A stretch of DNA of 64,000 bases from Tardiphaga sp. P9-11 (GCF_008329525.1 NZ_NPKQ01000002.1:868001-932000), one strand, 5' to 3'. Shown: positions 33,153 to 43,466, numbered from the stretch's first letter. Notes: generated by a model from the letters alone, not told the origin. Numbers and translations: made by a program.

Positions 33153-34502
33153 TCAGTTCGACGCCTGCTGCCGCTTGAGTTCGTTGCGCGCGGCCTCGCG
33201 CTCGAATTCGCCGTCGCCCCGGCACACTTCAGCTGCCTGTTTCAGATAAGGCAGCGCCTCCTGCGGTTTGTGCTTCACCATCAAATACTGCCCGAGATAG
33301 AACGACACGCCGCAAGGGCCAAAGTCGTCTTCGAGCCGCATCCCCTTCATTTTGGCAAGCATCTCCTCGGGGGTCATCTGGCCGAGATAGACCGCCACCA
33401 TCGGCCATGGCCAGTCCTTGCGATCGAACGTGTCCGCGTTGCGCTTCAGCTCGCCCATGTCGTAGTCGCCGCTGCGCGCCCGTGCGATGTAGCGCAGCAA
33501 TTTGGCAAGACCATATTCCGGGCTCTTCTCCACCACATCGCCGAAATCCTCTGCCGCTTCGGCGAAGTGCCCGGTAATGAAGTACGCGTGCGAGCGCCGG
33601 TTGCGAATGGCGGGATCATTCGGCGTCAGCTTCAGCGCAGCGTCATAGTTGGGAATCGCGCTGGCGTAATCGCCTTTGCGCGAGAACGCAACGCCACGAT
33701 TGATGTAGGCATCGACGGTATCGGGAGCAAGCTCGAGCGCCTTGCTATAGTCGGCGATCGCGCCGTCATTGTCGCCGCGCTGCAGCTTGATCTCGGCGCG
33801 TCCGTAATAGGCCATGTCCTGATTGGTTGTTGACAGGCGCAATGCGGCTTCGAAATCCGCCAGCGCATGGTCGGAATCGTTGCGCGACAGATAGGCGTTG
33901 CCGCGAAACGCCAGCGCCAATGTGTTTTTCGGATCGAGACGGATAGCCGTGGAGAAATCGGCGATCGCGCCCTTCATATCCCCGCTGTCCCGGCGCGCCA
34001 GACCCCGGTTGTTATAAAGCGCCGCCAGTTCCGGCTTGAGCCGGATCGCCTCGTCGTGATTTTTGAGCGCGCGGCCGAAATCACCCTTGGCGGCATAGAT
34101 GGCACCGCGTGCCGCATAGGCAAACGGATAGTTCGGATTGAGCGCGATGGACTTGTCGTAATCGGCGAGGGCGCGATCGTGATTGTCCTGCTTTTCATAA
34201 ACTGTCGCACGCATGTAATAGCCTTGTGCGCTGTCCGGGCGCATCGCAATGAAAGCCGAGAAGTCGGCCAGCGCACGCTCCAGATTGCCGCGAGACATCT
34301 GTGCGGCCCCACGATAGCTCATGGCTTCAGCGCGCTCTGCAGGCGTCGCAGCAGTGTCATCGATGATCTCCGTGCAACCCGCAATCATGCGGTCATTGAC
34401 CGGCAGACGACATGCATTGTCCGCCTGCGCTGACAATGACGTGACAAACAGCAATGCTGCAGAAGCGATTGCAACACGTATGTGACAGCGAAACGATGAC
34501 AT
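33153..34502 (-). CDS. secreted TPR-repeat protein
   Basis: A 449-residue protein with a Sec leader (ATG codons to about residue 27, cleaved near LSAQA) followed by about eight to nine tetratricopeptide repeats between residues 55 and 330. Typical repeats contain GNLERALADFSAFIAMRPDS and KGDFGRALKNHDEAIRLKPE spaced every 34 residues. The C-terminal 110 residues are less regular, with MTPEEMLAKMKGM and a last TPR-like pair. It is presumably periplasmic and mediates protein contacts. No clear ribosome-binding site is seen before the ATG at 34502. Neighbours do not suggest a partner; related TPR proteins of rhizobia are functionally uncharacterised. Confidence 0.85.
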   Translation of the reverse strand: MSSFRCHIRVAIASAALLFVTSLSAQADNACRLPVNDRMIAGCTEIIDDTAATPAERAEAMSYRGAAQMSRGNLERALADFSAFIAMRPDSAQGYYMRATVYEKQDNHDRALADYDKSIALNPNYPFAYAARGAIYAAKGDFGRALKNHDEAIRLKPELAALYNNRGLARRDSGDMKGAIADFSTAIRLDPKNTLALAFRGNAYLSRNDSDHALADFEAALRLSTTNQDMAYYGRAEIKLQRGDNDGAIADYSKALELAPDTVDAYINRGVAFSRKGDYASAIPNYDAALKLTPNDPAIRNRRSHAYFITGHFAEAAEDFGDVVEKSPEYGLAKLLRYIARARSGDYDMGELKRNADTFDRKDWPWPMVAVYLGQMTPEEMLAKMKGMRLEDDFGPCGVSFYLGQYLMVKHKPQEALPYLKQAAEVCRGDGEFEREAARNELKRQQASN

Positions 34503-34693
34503 GGGAACCGCGCATCAAATGAGAGCTTTGGTGTTGGTCGCACGGAACTATCAAAACGTTCACCGCGCTGCGATGCGCGCTTGTGCACCGCCATGATCGC
34601 GCGGCAGCAACGAATTGTGTGGCATCCTCGTCGCAACGGTATTTAAACTCCCGGCAACGGCTGGAGAAAACCAGAAAAGCCGGGAGGATGACG

Positions 34694-35809
34694 ATGCCAA
34701 CTCAGCTCACGCAAGAATCCGCTCACCCCGCCGCACCATCCAACTCACTCAGTCGCAGAAATATCCTGGGCAGTGCCGCAGCATTGGCTGCGACAACGCT
34801 AATCGCACCTGATGCCCTCGCGCGCAACTTCGGCCGTGGTGCGGAGCCGCAGCGCTATCCCGATCCTGATATCGTTGTCATCGACGCCAATCGCTTCAAG
34901 GCGAAAGTCGGCAACACCGTCATCAAGCGGCTCTATACCGGCTGCCTGTGGGCGGAGGGACCAGCGTGGAATGCGCAGGGTCAGTATTTGATCTGGAGCG
35001 ACATCCCTGCCAATCGCCAGCTGCGTTATCTCGACGATGACGGCCACATCTCCGAACGCTTCCGCTATCCATCCGAGGAGAGCAACGGAAATTCGTTCGA
35101 CACCGAGGGCCGCCAGCTTTCCGCGCAGCGCACGCGCCTTGTCCGCTTCGAGCACAATGGCAGCGTCACGACGCTGGCTGAACAAGCAAACGGCAAGCCG
35201 CTGAACGGGCCGAACGATATGGTGGTCAATCCGATCGACAAGGCGATCTGGTTCACCGATCCCGGCTACGGCGCCATCAATCTCTATGAAGGACAACGCG
35301 CGGCGGCAGGCGTCACGCAACCGCACCAGAAGGAAGCGGTGTATCGCATCGATCCCACGAGCGGCCAGATCAGCAAGGTCGCGGACGATCCGTTCAAGCC
35401 GAACGGCTTGGCGTTCAGTCCGGATTACAAGAAGCTCTATGTCTGCGACACCGGCATCACGCATTATCCCAATGCCAAGAATGTCGTCTGGCAATACGAC
35501 GTCGACGGCGGCAAGCTCTTGAATGGCAAGCCGCTGATCGACATGACGCTGGACGGCAAGTCCGGCTTCCCTGACGGACTGCGCGTCGACACCGAAGGCA
35601 ATATCTGGGTCGGCGCCGGATGGGTCGGCGAGGGCTATGACGGCGTGCAGATCTTTGCGCCGGACGGCCAGCGCATCGGCCAGATCAAGCTGCCGGAAAC
35701 CTGCGCCAATGTCTGTTTCGGCGGCAAGAAGCGCAACCGGCTGTTCATGACGGCAAGCCAGTCACTCTATGCGGTCTATGTGGAAACGCAGGGCGCGCAT
35801 TTCTGTTGA
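34694..35809 (+). CDS. SMP-30/gluconolactonase-family beta-propeller protein, Tat-exported
   Basis: A 371-residue six-bladed propeller protein. The leader has a twin-arginine motif (LSRRNILGSAAALAATTLIA), so it is exported folded. The core shows WAEGPAWNAQGQYLIWSDIPANR (metal-site Glu), GPNDMVVNPIDKAIWFTDPGYG, PNGLAFSPDYKKLYVCDTG and PDGLRVDTEGNIWVGAG, the SMP-30 blades. Family members hydrolyse sugar lactones or organophosphates using a bound divalent metal. ATG 34694 stands six bases after GGGAGG, better than the ATG at 34688 that touches it. Apparently monocistronic. The real lactone substrate cannot be inferred. Confidence 0.9.
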   Translation: MPTQLTQESAHPAAPSNSLSRRNILGSAAALAATTLIAPDALARNFGRGAEPQRYPDPDIVVIDANRFKAKVGNTVIKRLYTGCLWAEGPAWNAQGQYLIWSDIPANRQLRYLDDDGHISERFRYPSEESNGNSFDTEGRQLSAQRTRLVRFEHNGSVTTLAEQANGKPLNGPNDMVVNPIDKAIWFTDPGYGAINLYEGQRAAAGVTQPHQKEAVYRIDPTSGQISKVADDPFKPNGLAFSPDYKKLYVCDTGITHYPNAKNVVWQYDVDGGKLLNGKPLIDMTLDGKSGFPDGLRVDTEGNIWVGAGWVGEGYDGVQIFAPDGQRIGQIKLPETCANVCFGGKKRNRLFMTASQSLYAVYVETQGAHFC

Positions 35810-35816
35810 GGGGTGC

Positions 35817-35998
35817 TTTCCCTCCCTCAAGCGGCGAAGCCGCGCAGTGGGGAGGGTGGCTGGCCGAAGGCCAGACGGGTGGGGTGCCTCCCAAGCGACG
35901 GCGCTTGCGGAGGCACCCCACCCGTCTCGACCGCTGCGCGGTCGATCCACCCTCCCCACGGCGCACAGCTTCGCTGTGCTGGAGGGAGGGAGTGAAAG
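35817..35998. repeat. palindromic intergenic repeat, family C (TTTCCCTCCCTC...GGAGGGAGGGAG)
   Basis: Outer arms CTTTCCCTCCCTC and GAGGGAGGGAGTGAAAG enclose further pairs, for example GACGGGTGGGGTGCCTCC with GGAGGCACCCCACCCGTC at the centre. The element fills the whole gap between the convergent SMP-30-like and PEP carboxylase genes. It is distinct in sequence from families A and B. Confidence 0.65.
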
Positions 35999-36000
35999 AC

Positions 36001-38784
36001 CTACCCGCTATTCCGCAATCCCGCCGAGATGCCGTTGATCGTCAATTGGATCCCGCGCAGCACCTGCTCGTCCGGATTGTTCGCGCGGTGCTCTTTCAGC
36101 AGCTCGACCTGCACATGGTTGAGCGGATCGAGATACGGAAACCGATTGCGGATCGACCGGTCGAGCAGCGGGTTGTTTTGCAGCAGGCGCTCCTGCTCCA
36201 TGATATCCAGCAGCGTCTCGATGCACAGATGCCATTCGCCGCGGATGCGGCCGAAGATGGTCTCGCGCAGCTTCTGGTCGGCGACGAGCTCAGCATAGCG
36301 CGAGGCGATGGCGATGGAGCTTTTGGCCAGCACCATGTCCATGTTGGACAGCAGCGTGCGGAAGAACGGCCATTCGCGGTGCATCTCCTGCAGGAACGCC
36401 ATGCCCTTGTCGGGATGATTGGCGAGCCACGCCTCGATGGCGCTGCCGAAACCGTACCAGCCAGGCAGCATCAAGCGGCACTGCGCCCATGAGAACACCC
36501 AGGGAATGGCGCGCAGGTCCTCGATGGCGCGGGTCTTTTTGCGCGAGGCCGGACGGCTGCCGATGTTCAGCGTCGAGATCTCGTTGATGACGGTGGATTC
36601 CCAGAAGTAATCGACAAAGCCTTCGGTCTCATAGACCAGCCCGCGATAGGCCTTGAAGGCCAGTTCGGAAATCTCCTCCATGGCTTCGAGATATTCGCGG
36701 CGCGGCGCGCTGTGCTTCGGCGCCAGCAGGCTTGCTTCCAGCGTTGCAGCGGCGAGGATTTCCAGATTGTTGCGGCCGACCTCGGCGTTGGAATATTTGC
36801 TGGAGATGATCTCGCCCTGTTCGGTGATGCGGATCTGCCCATCCACCGCGCCGCCGGGCTGCGCGAGGATCGCATCGTGGCTCGGGCCACCGCCGCGGCC
36901 CACAGAGCCGCCGCGGCCATGGAACAGCCGCAGCCGGATGTGATGCCGCTCAAACACTTCGATGAGCTCGATCTCGGCCTTGTACAGTTCCCAGCCGGAA
37001 GTGACGAAGCCGCCATCCTTGTTGCTGTCGGAATAGCCGAGCATGACTTCCTGCACTGCGCCGCGGCTGTCGACCAGCTTGCGGTAATCATGCAGCGAGA
37101 ACATGCGGTCCATGATGGCTGCAGAGGCCTGCAGGTCCTCGATGGTTTCGAACAGCGGCACGATATTGATGGCGCTGCGGCCGGAGCAATCCACCAGCCC
37201 GACCTCCTTCAGCAGCACCGCGACTTCGAGCATGTCGGAGACGCCCTTGCACATCGAGATGATGCATTGGGGAATCGCCGCTGCGCCGAATTTCGCATGA
37301 ACCTGCGCGGCCATGCGGAACAGTCCCAGTTCGCCCAGCGTCTCATCGCTGTATTTGACGAACAGCGAGCCCAGCGGCCGCGCATTCTTCAATTCATTCG
37401 TCAGCAGCGCGATGCGCGCTTCCTCGCCGAGCGCGAGATAGGACGTGCCGGGCATCGCCGCGTCGATCAGTTCGGCAACGGTGCGCTCATGCACGGCCGA
37501 GTTCTGTCGGATGTCGAGGCTGGCGAGATAGAAGCCGAAACAATCCACGGCACGACGTAGCTGCCGCAGCCGGCCGCGGGCGATGACGCCGGAATTGTCG
37601 GCGATCAGCGAACGATCGAGCACGTCGAGATCGGCCTTGAATTCGGCCGCCGAGGCGTAGGCCGGGGCATCGCCCACGGCTGCGCGGCGGTTCGGCAATT
37701 CGAGCGCGTGGGCCGTCGCCGCCATCCGGGCATAGACGCCGGAGATCGCCAGACGATAAGGCTCGCCAGCGCGGTGCGGCGACGGATCGGGCGAACGTTC
37801 GGCCAATGCGCGCAGCTCATCGGAAACATCGGCGAGATGCGCCGCCATCGACAGTTCGGCGCCCAGCGCGTGGAGTTCGTCGAGATAGAAACTGAAAGCG
37901 CGCCTGCTCTGCAGCAGCATGGTGCCGCGCATCACATCCGCGGTGACGAACGGATTGCCGTCGCGGTCGCCGCCGATCCAGCTGCCCATGCGCAGGAACG
38001 AGCCAAGTTCGTTGCCGCCGCCCTGCGCGCGCAGGCTGTCTTCCAGCGCGCAATGCAGCCGCGGCACTTCGCGCAAAAACGTGTAATCGTAGAACGACAG
38101 TCCGTTGGCGACCTCGTCGAGCACGGTCAGCTTGCTCCGGCGCAGCAGGTTGGTCTGCCACAGTGTCACGACGGCACGACGCAACTGTTCTTCCGACGCC
38201 TCGATTTCCTCGGCGGTGAGCTGCATGCGCTCGCGCCGGTCCAGCAGTGCCGCGATTTCCATTTCGCGATCGATAGTGCTCTTGCGGCGGACTTCGGTGG
38301 GATGCGCGGTCAGCACCGGCGAGATCAGCGCCTGACCGAAAAACTTGCTCAGCAGCGCTGCATCGATACCGGCCTCGCGGGCGCGCTTCACCGCATGGGC
38401 CAGCGTGCCGGATGCGTTCGCCGCGTCGACGCGCTGCGCCCGCATGCGGCGAATGTTGTTCTGGTCTTCGGCAATATTGGCGAGATGGGAGAAATAGCTG
38501 TAGGCGCGAACGATGCGCACGGTCTCTGCGGTCGACATGCCGTCGAGAATGGCTTCAAGTTCGCGCCGCGCCAGCTTGTCTTCGTCGCGGTGGAAGCGAA
38601 CCGAGGTCTGGCGGATGTTCTCGACGAGGGCGAACACCGCCTCGCCTTCCTGGTCGCGAACGGTATCGCCGAGAATGCGGCCGAGCAGCCGGATATCCTC
38701 GCGCAGCCGGGTATCAGCCTCCTGGGCCGCAATGTCGTCGCCGCGATGGAGTGCGGGTTCTTCGGTGGACAGGGTCAAGGACAA
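36001..38784 (-). CDS. ppc: phosphoenolpyruvate carboxylase
   Basis: A 927-residue PEP carboxylase, which makes oxaloacetate from PEP and bicarbonate to refill the citrate cycle. Both active-site signatures are present: [13 protein letters not shown] and [18 protein letters not shown], plus [14 protein letters not shown] and a C-terminal GLRNSG (most relatives end in RNTG). Length is normal. The likely start is a TTG at 38784 with GGAG six bases upstream; no better ATG is in place. The gene stands alone, downstream of a DUF1932 oxidoreductase gene and upstream of a repeat. Confidence 0.95.
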   Translation of the reverse strand: MSLTLSTEEPALHRGDDIAAQEADTRLREDIRLLGRILGDTVRDQEGEAVFALVENIRQTSVRFHRDEDKLARRELEAILDGMSTAETVRIVRAYSYFSHLANIAEDQNNIRRMRAQRVDAANASGTLAHAVKRAREAGIDAALLSKFFGQALISPVLTAHPTEVRRKSTIDREMEIAALLDRRERMQLTAEEIEASEEQLRRAVVTLWQTNLLRRSKLTVLDEVANGLSFYDYTFLREVPRLHCALEDSLRAQGGGNELGSFLRMGSWIGGDRDGNPFVTADVMRGTMLLQSRRAFSFYLDELHALGAELSMAAHLADVSDELRALAERSPDPSPHRAGEPYRLAISGVYARMAATAHALELPNRRAAVGDAPAYASAAEFKADLDVLDRSLIADNSGVIARGRLRQLRRAVDCFGFYLASLDIRQNSAVHERTVAELIDAAMPGTSYLALGEEARIALLTNELKNARPLGSLFVKYSDETLGELGLFRMAAQVHAKFGAAAIPQCIISMCKGVSDMLEVAVLLKEVGLVDCSGRSAINIVPLFETIEDLQASAAIMDRMFSLHDYRKLVDSRGAVQEVMLGYSDSNKDGGFVTSGWELYKAEIELIEVFERHHIRLRLFHGRGGSVGRGGGPSHDAILAQPGGAVDGQIRITEQGEIISSKYSNAEVGRNNLEILAAATLEASLLAPKHSAPRREYLEAMEEISELAFKAYRGLVYETEGFVDYFWESTVINEISTLNIGSRPASRKKTRAIEDLRAIPWVFSWAQCRLMLPGWYGFGSAIEAWLANHPDKGMAFLQEMHREWPFFRTLLSNMDMVLAKSSIAIASRYAELVADQKLRETIFGRIRGEWHLCIETLLDIMEQERLLQNNPLLDRSIRNRFPYLDPLNHVQVELLKEHRANNPDEQVLRGIQLTINGISAGLRNSG

Positions 38785-38877
38785 AGGACGCTCCAGGAAG
38801 TTGCCGGCACCCCATTTGGTCGCAAGTCATGCTGCGATGCAAGACGAAGTTGCAGGATCCAGCACCAGCCGCGGAAC

Positions 38878-39801
38878 TCAGGCCTTGGGCTTGACCTTGT
38901 CGAGGATGCGATCCGCCTCCGAGCGCCAGTCGGCGCTCCGCGCGAAGCACGCCTCGCCCTTGGTGCCGAACAGCCCGTCATCGGCGAGATCGGCGATCCA
39001 GCCCTGACGCTCGGCGGTGCCTTCCGCCGACCATGGCGTCAGGCCAATCTCGCGCACGGTCTCCGCGACCTCGCGAACTTCTTCGCTGCGGCGGCGGCCG
39101 TGTTCGATGACACGCTGGAAAAAGTAAGCGCCCTGCTTTTCCCAGTCGATCGACGGAAACGTCTCGACCAGCGAGGCAATCACAGCATCCTCGACGCCAT
39201 AGGCGCGCGCGGTGGTGAAGCTCTCGATCACCATCGCTTCGAGCCCCTTGATCATGATGCTGCGGCACATCTTGGTGGCCGAGGCGACGCCGAGTCTGTC
39301 GCTGGCGACTTTCGCATCGAAGCCGATGGCATTGAGCAGCGGCGCGAGATCGCGCGCGCCGGTGCCGCCGAGCAACAGGGGCACCTTGATACGGTATGGC
39401 GGGATCGAGGTCATGACCGCGCCCTCGACGTAGCGCCCGCCGGCGCCGTCGATTAGTGCAGCCGCGCGCTGCTTCGCGCCGGGCGATGCCGAGTTGAAAT
39501 CGAGAAACCATGCCTGCGGCTTCAGACCGGGCACGCAGGCCTGCGCCGCCGGCACAGTCTGGCTCGCAGTCACCGCGCAGACGATGAAATCGGCGCGTGA
39601 CGCGAGATCGGCATGCGAGGATGCGAGCGTGACGCCATGGGTCTCGGCATGGTCGCGCAGTGGCCCGGCATATTGGCCATCGAGTTTGAGATCATAGGCG
39701 CTGACACGGATATCCTGCTTGCGTAGGTCTTCCGCGAGAATGCGCCCGACTTCGCCATAGCCGATCAGCCCGACATGCCACTGGTTCGAACGTTCAATCA
39801 T
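38878..39801 (-). CDS. NAD(P)-dependent oxidoreductase, 6-phosphogluconate dehydrogenase-like with DUF1932
   Basis: A 307-residue beta-hydroxyacid dehydrogenase-type protein. VGLIGYGEVGRILAEDLRK is the NAD(P) loop; LDFNSASPGAKQRAAALID and YVEGAVMTSIPPYRIKVPLLLGG belong to the NAD-binding domain; Lys in SATKMCRSIMIKGLEA is the likely catalytic residue; the C-terminal helical part is the DUF1932 type. It should oxidise or reduce a hydroxy acid. ATG 39801 follows the Bug receptor stop by five bases, so it is in the acyl-CoA ligase/receptor operon. An upstream extension of the frame overlaps the Bug gene and is rejected. Confidence 0.85.
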   Translation of the reverse strand: MIERSNQWHVGLIGYGEVGRILAEDLRKQDIRVSAYDLKLDGQYAGPLRDHAETHGVTLASSHADLASRADFIVCAVTASQTVPAAQACVPGLKPQAWFLDFNSASPGAKQRAAALIDGAGGRYVEGAVMTSIPPYRIKVPLLLGGTGARDLAPLLNAIGFDAKVASDRLGVASATKMCRSIMIKGLEAMVIESFTTARAYGVEDAVIASLVETFPSIDWEKQGAYFFQRVIEHGRRRSEEVREVAETVREIGLTPWSAEGTAERQGWIADLADDGLFGTKGEACFARSADWRSEADRILDKVKPKA

Positions 39802-39806
39802 GCTTT

Positions 39807-40802
39807 TTACTGGACCTTGATGTTTGCCGCCTTCAGCACCGGCCCCCATTTGTCCGCTTCGGCATGCATGAATTTGTCGAACTCGGCCGGCGACGAACCG
39901 ACCGGCGTGGCATCGATTTTCTTCAGCGCCGCCAGCACCACCGGATCCTTCAAGGCCGTCACCAAATCCGCATGGATCTTCGCCACGACATCGGCCGGCA
40001 TGCCGGCGGGTCCGAGGAAGCCCCACCACACCGCCGTATCATAACCGGCGACACCGGATTCGGCGACCGTCGGCACATTGGGCAGCGCCGCAGACCGCGT
40101 CGCCGTCGTCACGGCCATGGCGCGAACTGCACCGCCTTCGAGCTGACCGACGATCTCGGGCAGCGGATTGATGCTCATGGGAATGTCGCCGGCAATGACG
40201 GCCGTGAGCGCCGGCGCACCGCCCTTGTAGGGGATCGAAACGATCTTCGTGCTGGCCATATGATTCAGCAATTCACCGGCGAGATGCGCGGACGTGCCGT
40301 TGCCCGACATGCCGTAGGACAGCGAGTCCGGCTTGGCTTTCGCCTGCGCCAGCAGCTCCTGTAGGTTCTTCGCCGGATTGTCTTTCGACACCACGATGGC
40401 CAGCGGCGAATAGGCGACTTCGCTGATCGCGGTGAAATCCTTGAACGTGTCGTAGGGCAGCTTCGGGTAGAAGAACTGGTTCAGCGGATGACCCGACGCC
40501 ACGAGGATCAGCGTATAGCCATCGGGCGGCGACTTCGCGAGGGCCTGCGAGGCGATGATGCCACCGGCGCCTGGACGGTTGTCCACCACGGGCTGCTGGC
40601 CCCAGGTCTTCGACAGCGACTGCGCAAAGGTGCGCGCCAGCACATCAACGGCGCCACCGGCCGCATAAGGTACGAGGATCGTCACCTGTTTGCTGGGAAA
40701 CGTCTGGGCGTGCAGCGACGGGCTGGTGAAAGACAGCGCAGCCGCCATGGCGACGGCCAGTTTCATGGGCCCACGCAAGGAAACAGGCAAAGACACGGGC
40801 AT
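39807..40802 (-). CDS. Bug/TctC-family periplasmic solute-binding protein
   Basis: A 331-residue Bug-type receptor with a Sec leader ending near SLHAQT. FPSKQVTILVPYAAGGAVDVLART, VVDNRPGAGGIIASQALAKSPPDGYT and GNGTSAHLAGELLN are hallmarks. It binds a carboxylated compound for import by a TctAB-type membrane complex that is not encoded nearby. It lies 60 bases after the SBP_bac_3 gene and five bases before the DUF1932 gene. A weak GAGGGA is 11 bases from the ATG; the internal ATG at PMKLAVAMAA is an alternative start with a shorter leader. Confidence 0.9.
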   Translation of the reverse strand: MPVSLPVSLRGPMKLAVAMAAALSFTSPSLHAQTFPSKQVTILVPYAAGGAVDVLARTFAQSLSKTWGQQPVVDNRPGAGGIIASQALAKSPPDGYTLILVASGHPLNQFFYPKLPYDTFKDFTAISEVAYSPLAIVVSKDNPAKNLQELLAQAKAKPDSLSYGMSGNGTSAHLAGELLNHMASTKIVSIPYKGGAPALTAVIAGDIPMSINPLPEIVGQLEGGAVRAMAVTTATRSAALPNVPTVAESGVAGYDTAVWWGFLGPAGMPADVVAKIHADLVTALKDPVVLAALKKIDATPVGSSPAEFDKFMHAEADKWGPVLKAANIKVQ

Positions 40803-40862
40803 GGATGGTCGTCCCTCTTGTAATATCGCGCAACAATCTCGTGTCGTTGCTACTTGATAGTG

Positions 40863-41669
40863 CTACTTGGCTGCGGTCGCAGCGCGCAATCCGGAACGTG
40901 CGATGGCCGCATCGACCAGTCCCTGCGCCTTCACATCCTCGGTGAATTTGCGGACAAATGCCATCCCCTGATCGCGCCCCTTGGGGATCGCGACGGCATG
41001 CCGTTCGACGCCCCAGCGACCATCCAGCACCTTCGCGCCCGGCGCCTGCTCTGCGAGTTCGAACAGAGTCGCCTTGTTGGTGGCAAACACATCAATGCTG
41101 CCGGCTGCCAGCATCCCGGGCGCGAGCCTGATGGCGGGCACGCGGACGACCTCGGCATTCTTCAGGTCGCGCGATAGCACCGCATCGGATGAACTACCGG
41201 CGGTGACGCCGACATGGACACCTTTGACATCGACGTCCTCCGGCCGGACTACCTTGGAATCCTTATTAACGAGATAGCCGAGGTCGCTTTCGAGATAGGC
41301 CGGACCGAAATCCATGTCCTTGGCGCGTGCGGCCGACGCATTGGTGAAGGCGGCATCGACGGCGCCCGTCTTCACCGCTTCGAGAACCTCGGCGTTCTTC
41401 GAAAACACCACCGGCTCATAGGGCACGCCCAATTGCCGCGCCAGCTCCTTGCCGAGATCGTAGCCGACGCCACGCGGGCCTTCGGTTTGCGATACGAGAA
41501 TAGACGTCGGTGTTCCCGGATAGAGACCAACGCGCAACTTGCCTGTTGGCGCAAGGATCTGCCTCGGCTCGAGATCGACGGCAACTGCAGGACTGGCAAA
41601 CGCTGCAGCCAGAAGAGCGATCACCGCGATCTGCGCGGCAAGTTTGTTTCCAATCATTGCCACGCGCAT
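40863..41669 (-). CDS. type II periplasmic binding protein (SBP_bac_3 family)
   Basis: A 268-residue exported binding protein of the amino-acid/opine type (ABC substrate-binding family 3). The leader MIGNKLAAQIAVIALLAAAFASPAVA is followed by APTGKLRVGLYPGTPTSIL and GPRGVGYDLGKELARQLGVPYEPV, the standard first lobe. Two ATG codons are in tandem with AGGAGG upstream; 41669 has the better spacing of six. It starts about 10 bases after the acyl-CoA ligase stop, thus is in that operon, yet no permease or ATPase genes accompany it. Two different binding proteins in one operon with a CoA ligase suggest alternative capture of one acid or a sensory role. Confidence 0.85.
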   Translation of the reverse strand: MRVAMIGNKLAAQIAVIALLAAAFASPAVAVDLEPRQILAPTGKLRVGLYPGTPTSILVSQTEGPRGVGYDLGKELARQLGVPYEPVVFSKNAEVLEAVKTGAVDAAFTNASAARAKDMDFGPAYLESDLGYLVNKDSKVVRPEDVDVKGVHVGVTAGSSSDAVLSRDLKNAEVVRVPAIRLAPGMLAAGSIDVFATNKATLFELAEQAPGAKVLDGRWGVERHAVAIPKGRDQGMAFVRKFTEDVKAQGLVDAAIARSGLRAATAAK

Positions 41670-41679
41670 CATCGTCCTC

Positions 41680-43224
41680 CTAGATCGTCCGCCCAGCCTT
41701 GGCCCAATAGGGATCACGCAGTCTCCGCTTGAAGATCTTGCCGGAGTCTTCCCGCGGCAGATTGCTCTGGATCTCCATCTGCTTCGGTACCTTGTAATCT
41801 GCCAGCGCCTTCTTGAGGTCCGCGCGCACCGTCGCAAGGTCGAGCACCACGCCAGGCTGCGGCTCGATCACCGCCATCAGCGACTCGCCGAATTCCTCGT
41901 CGGGAATGCCGAACACCGCGCAATCATGCACACCGGGGAGCGCATGCAGCGCGGATTCGATTTCGGCGGGATAGATGTTGACGCCGCCGGAGATCACCAT
42001 GTCGCGCTTGCGATCGCAAATGAAGACATAACCGTCGGCATCGAGATAGCCGACATCGCCCGAGGTGATGAAACCGTCGCGGTCGATCTCGGCGCGCTTC
42101 TCGGGCTTGTTGTGATAGGTGAAATCCGGATTGCCTGATATGCGCGAATAGATCTCGCCGATCTCACCTTGTGGCAGGATCTGGCCGTCGTCACCCAGGA
42201 AACGCAATTCAGCGCCGGGCGCGATCTTGCCGACGGTGCCGGGCTTCTTCAGCGCGTCCTCGGAATTGGCGAAGGTCACCGCGCCGGATTCCGTCGAGCC
42301 GTAGAATTCGTAGATCACCGGGCCCCACCAGTCGATCATCGCGGTCTTCACATCGGCCGGGCACGGCGCAGCGGCGTGGATAATATGGCGCAGCGACGAC
42401 ATGTCGTATTTCTTGCGGACATCCTCCGGCAACTTCATCAGGCGGATGAACATGGTCGGCACCATGAAGATGGTGTCAATCTTCTCGTCCTGAACGACAC
42501 GCAGAAACTCTTCGGGATCGAAGCGCGGCATCAGCACCAGCGTGCCGCCGAGACGCCCGGCGCGCAGCGCGAAGGCATTCGGCGCCGAGTGATAAAGCGG
42601 TCCAGGCAGCAGAGCGCGGGCACCGGGCTTGAGACCATAGACGCGCGCGCGCATCTGGTCTGCGGACGCGGCCTGCTCTGCCGTCGGCGCGAAGCGGCGC
42701 ACTCCCTTCGGATGGCCGGTGGTGCCCGATGTGTAGATCATGTTGTGCGGCTGCGGCAGCGCGGGGCCGTCATAGGGCGCCTGTTCCGTCAGCCAGGATT
42801 CCAGATCGATGGCACTATCGGGGGTGCCGAGCCGTGCGGGATCGATCTTGTAATTGGCAACAATCTCCGGCGGCGTCGGCACGCTCAGCGACACGATACC
42901 TTGCGGGATCGCATCGCGCAGTTGATGCAGCATATCGGCATGGGCGATCAGAATGTTGCTGCCGGAGTCCTTGATGACATAGGTGATCTCCTCCGGTTTG
43001 AAGTGCCAGTTCACCGGCACGCCGTAGGCGCCGAGCTGCGCCACCGCATAGGCGGCTTCGATAAATGCGATGTCGTTGCGCATCAGGATGCTGACGCTGT
43101 CGCCCTGCTTGACGCCGAGCCGCGACAGACCGCCGGCGATGCGGCTGGCACGTTCGGTCAGTTCGGCAAAGCCGCGGCGGCGATCGCCTGACATGACGCC
43201 TTGGGAGAGAGAGCTTATCGACAT
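41680..43224 (-). CDS. acyl-CoA synthetase (AMP-forming)
   Basis: A 514-residue adenylate-forming ligase. The phosphate-binding loop is IYTSGTTGHPKGV, the adenine motif EFYGSTESG, the hinge region GYVFICDRKRDMVISGGVNIYP, and the catalytic lysine lies in PREDSGKIFKRRLR. Such ligases activate fatty or aromatic acids with ATP and CoA. The first residues (MSISSLSQGVM) are shorter than usual, as if the first alpha helix were trimmed. It heads an operon with two binding proteins and a DUF1932 oxidoreductase, so its substrate is probably the imported acid. Confidence 0.9.
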   Translation of the reverse strand: MSISSLSQGVMSGDRRRGFAELTERASRIAGGLSRLGVKQGDSVSILMRNDIAFIEAAYAVAQLGAYGVPVNWHFKPEEITYVIKDSGSNILIAHADMLHQLRDAIPQGIVSLSVPTPPEIVANYKIDPARLGTPDSAIDLESWLTEQAPYDGPALPQPHNMIYTSGTTGHPKGVRRFAPTAEQAASADQMRARVYGLKPGARALLPGPLYHSAPNAFALRAGRLGGTLVLMPRFDPEEFLRVVQDEKIDTIFMVPTMFIRLMKLPEDVRKKYDMSSLRHIIHAAAPCPADVKTAMIDWWGPVIYEFYGSTESGAVTFANSEDALKKPGTVGKIAPGAELRFLGDDGQILPQGEIGEIYSRISGNPDFTYHNKPEKRAEIDRDGFITSGDVGYLDADGYVFICDRKRDMVISGGVNIYPAEIESALHALPGVHDCAVFGIPDEEFGESLMAVIEPQPGVVLDLATVRADLKKALADYKVPKQMEIQSNLPREDSGKIFKRRLRDPYWAKAGRTI

Positions 43225-43274
43225 GGATACGTTTCCGGGTGTTGTTGTTTTTAGTTTTAACGAGGCCTCTCAGC

Positions 43275-43398
43275 CGTCATTACAAGGAGCCTCTCGGCGA
43301 CGAAGCAATCAAAGCTCCGTCATGGCCGGGCTTGTCCCGGCCGTCCACGTCTTAGAACCTGGCCAAGACGTGGATACCCGGCATTCGCCGAGCATGAC
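43275..43398. repeat. intergenic repeats, family D (GTCATGGCCGGGCTTGTCCCGG)
   Basis: Two adjoining elements. The first (43275-43310) reads GTCATTACAAGGAGCC...GACGAAGCAATC, a common dispersed motif of this bacterial group. The second (43319-43398) begins GTCATGGCCGGGCTTGTCCC, has arms CCACGTCTT and AAGACGTGG, and ends CATGAC. A second copy of the latter is at 45297. They occupy the gap between crotonase and acyl-CoA ligase genes. Confidence 0.65.
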
Positions 43399-43466
43399 GA
43401 TGTACTGTGTGGCTGACTCTACGAACCGCATTTTCGGTCAGACTCTCAGGATGAGGACGAAGTTTT

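Noticed and set aside
32226-33833. Open frame of about 535 codons on the plus strand
   Set aside because: Out-of-frame within the MHS transporter and antisense to the TPR gene; a strong terminator at 33121 falls inside it.
37708-39456. Open frame of about 582 codons on the plus strand
   Set aside because: Lies opposite PEP carboxylase and the DUF1932 gene; no recognisable protein and atypical residue use.
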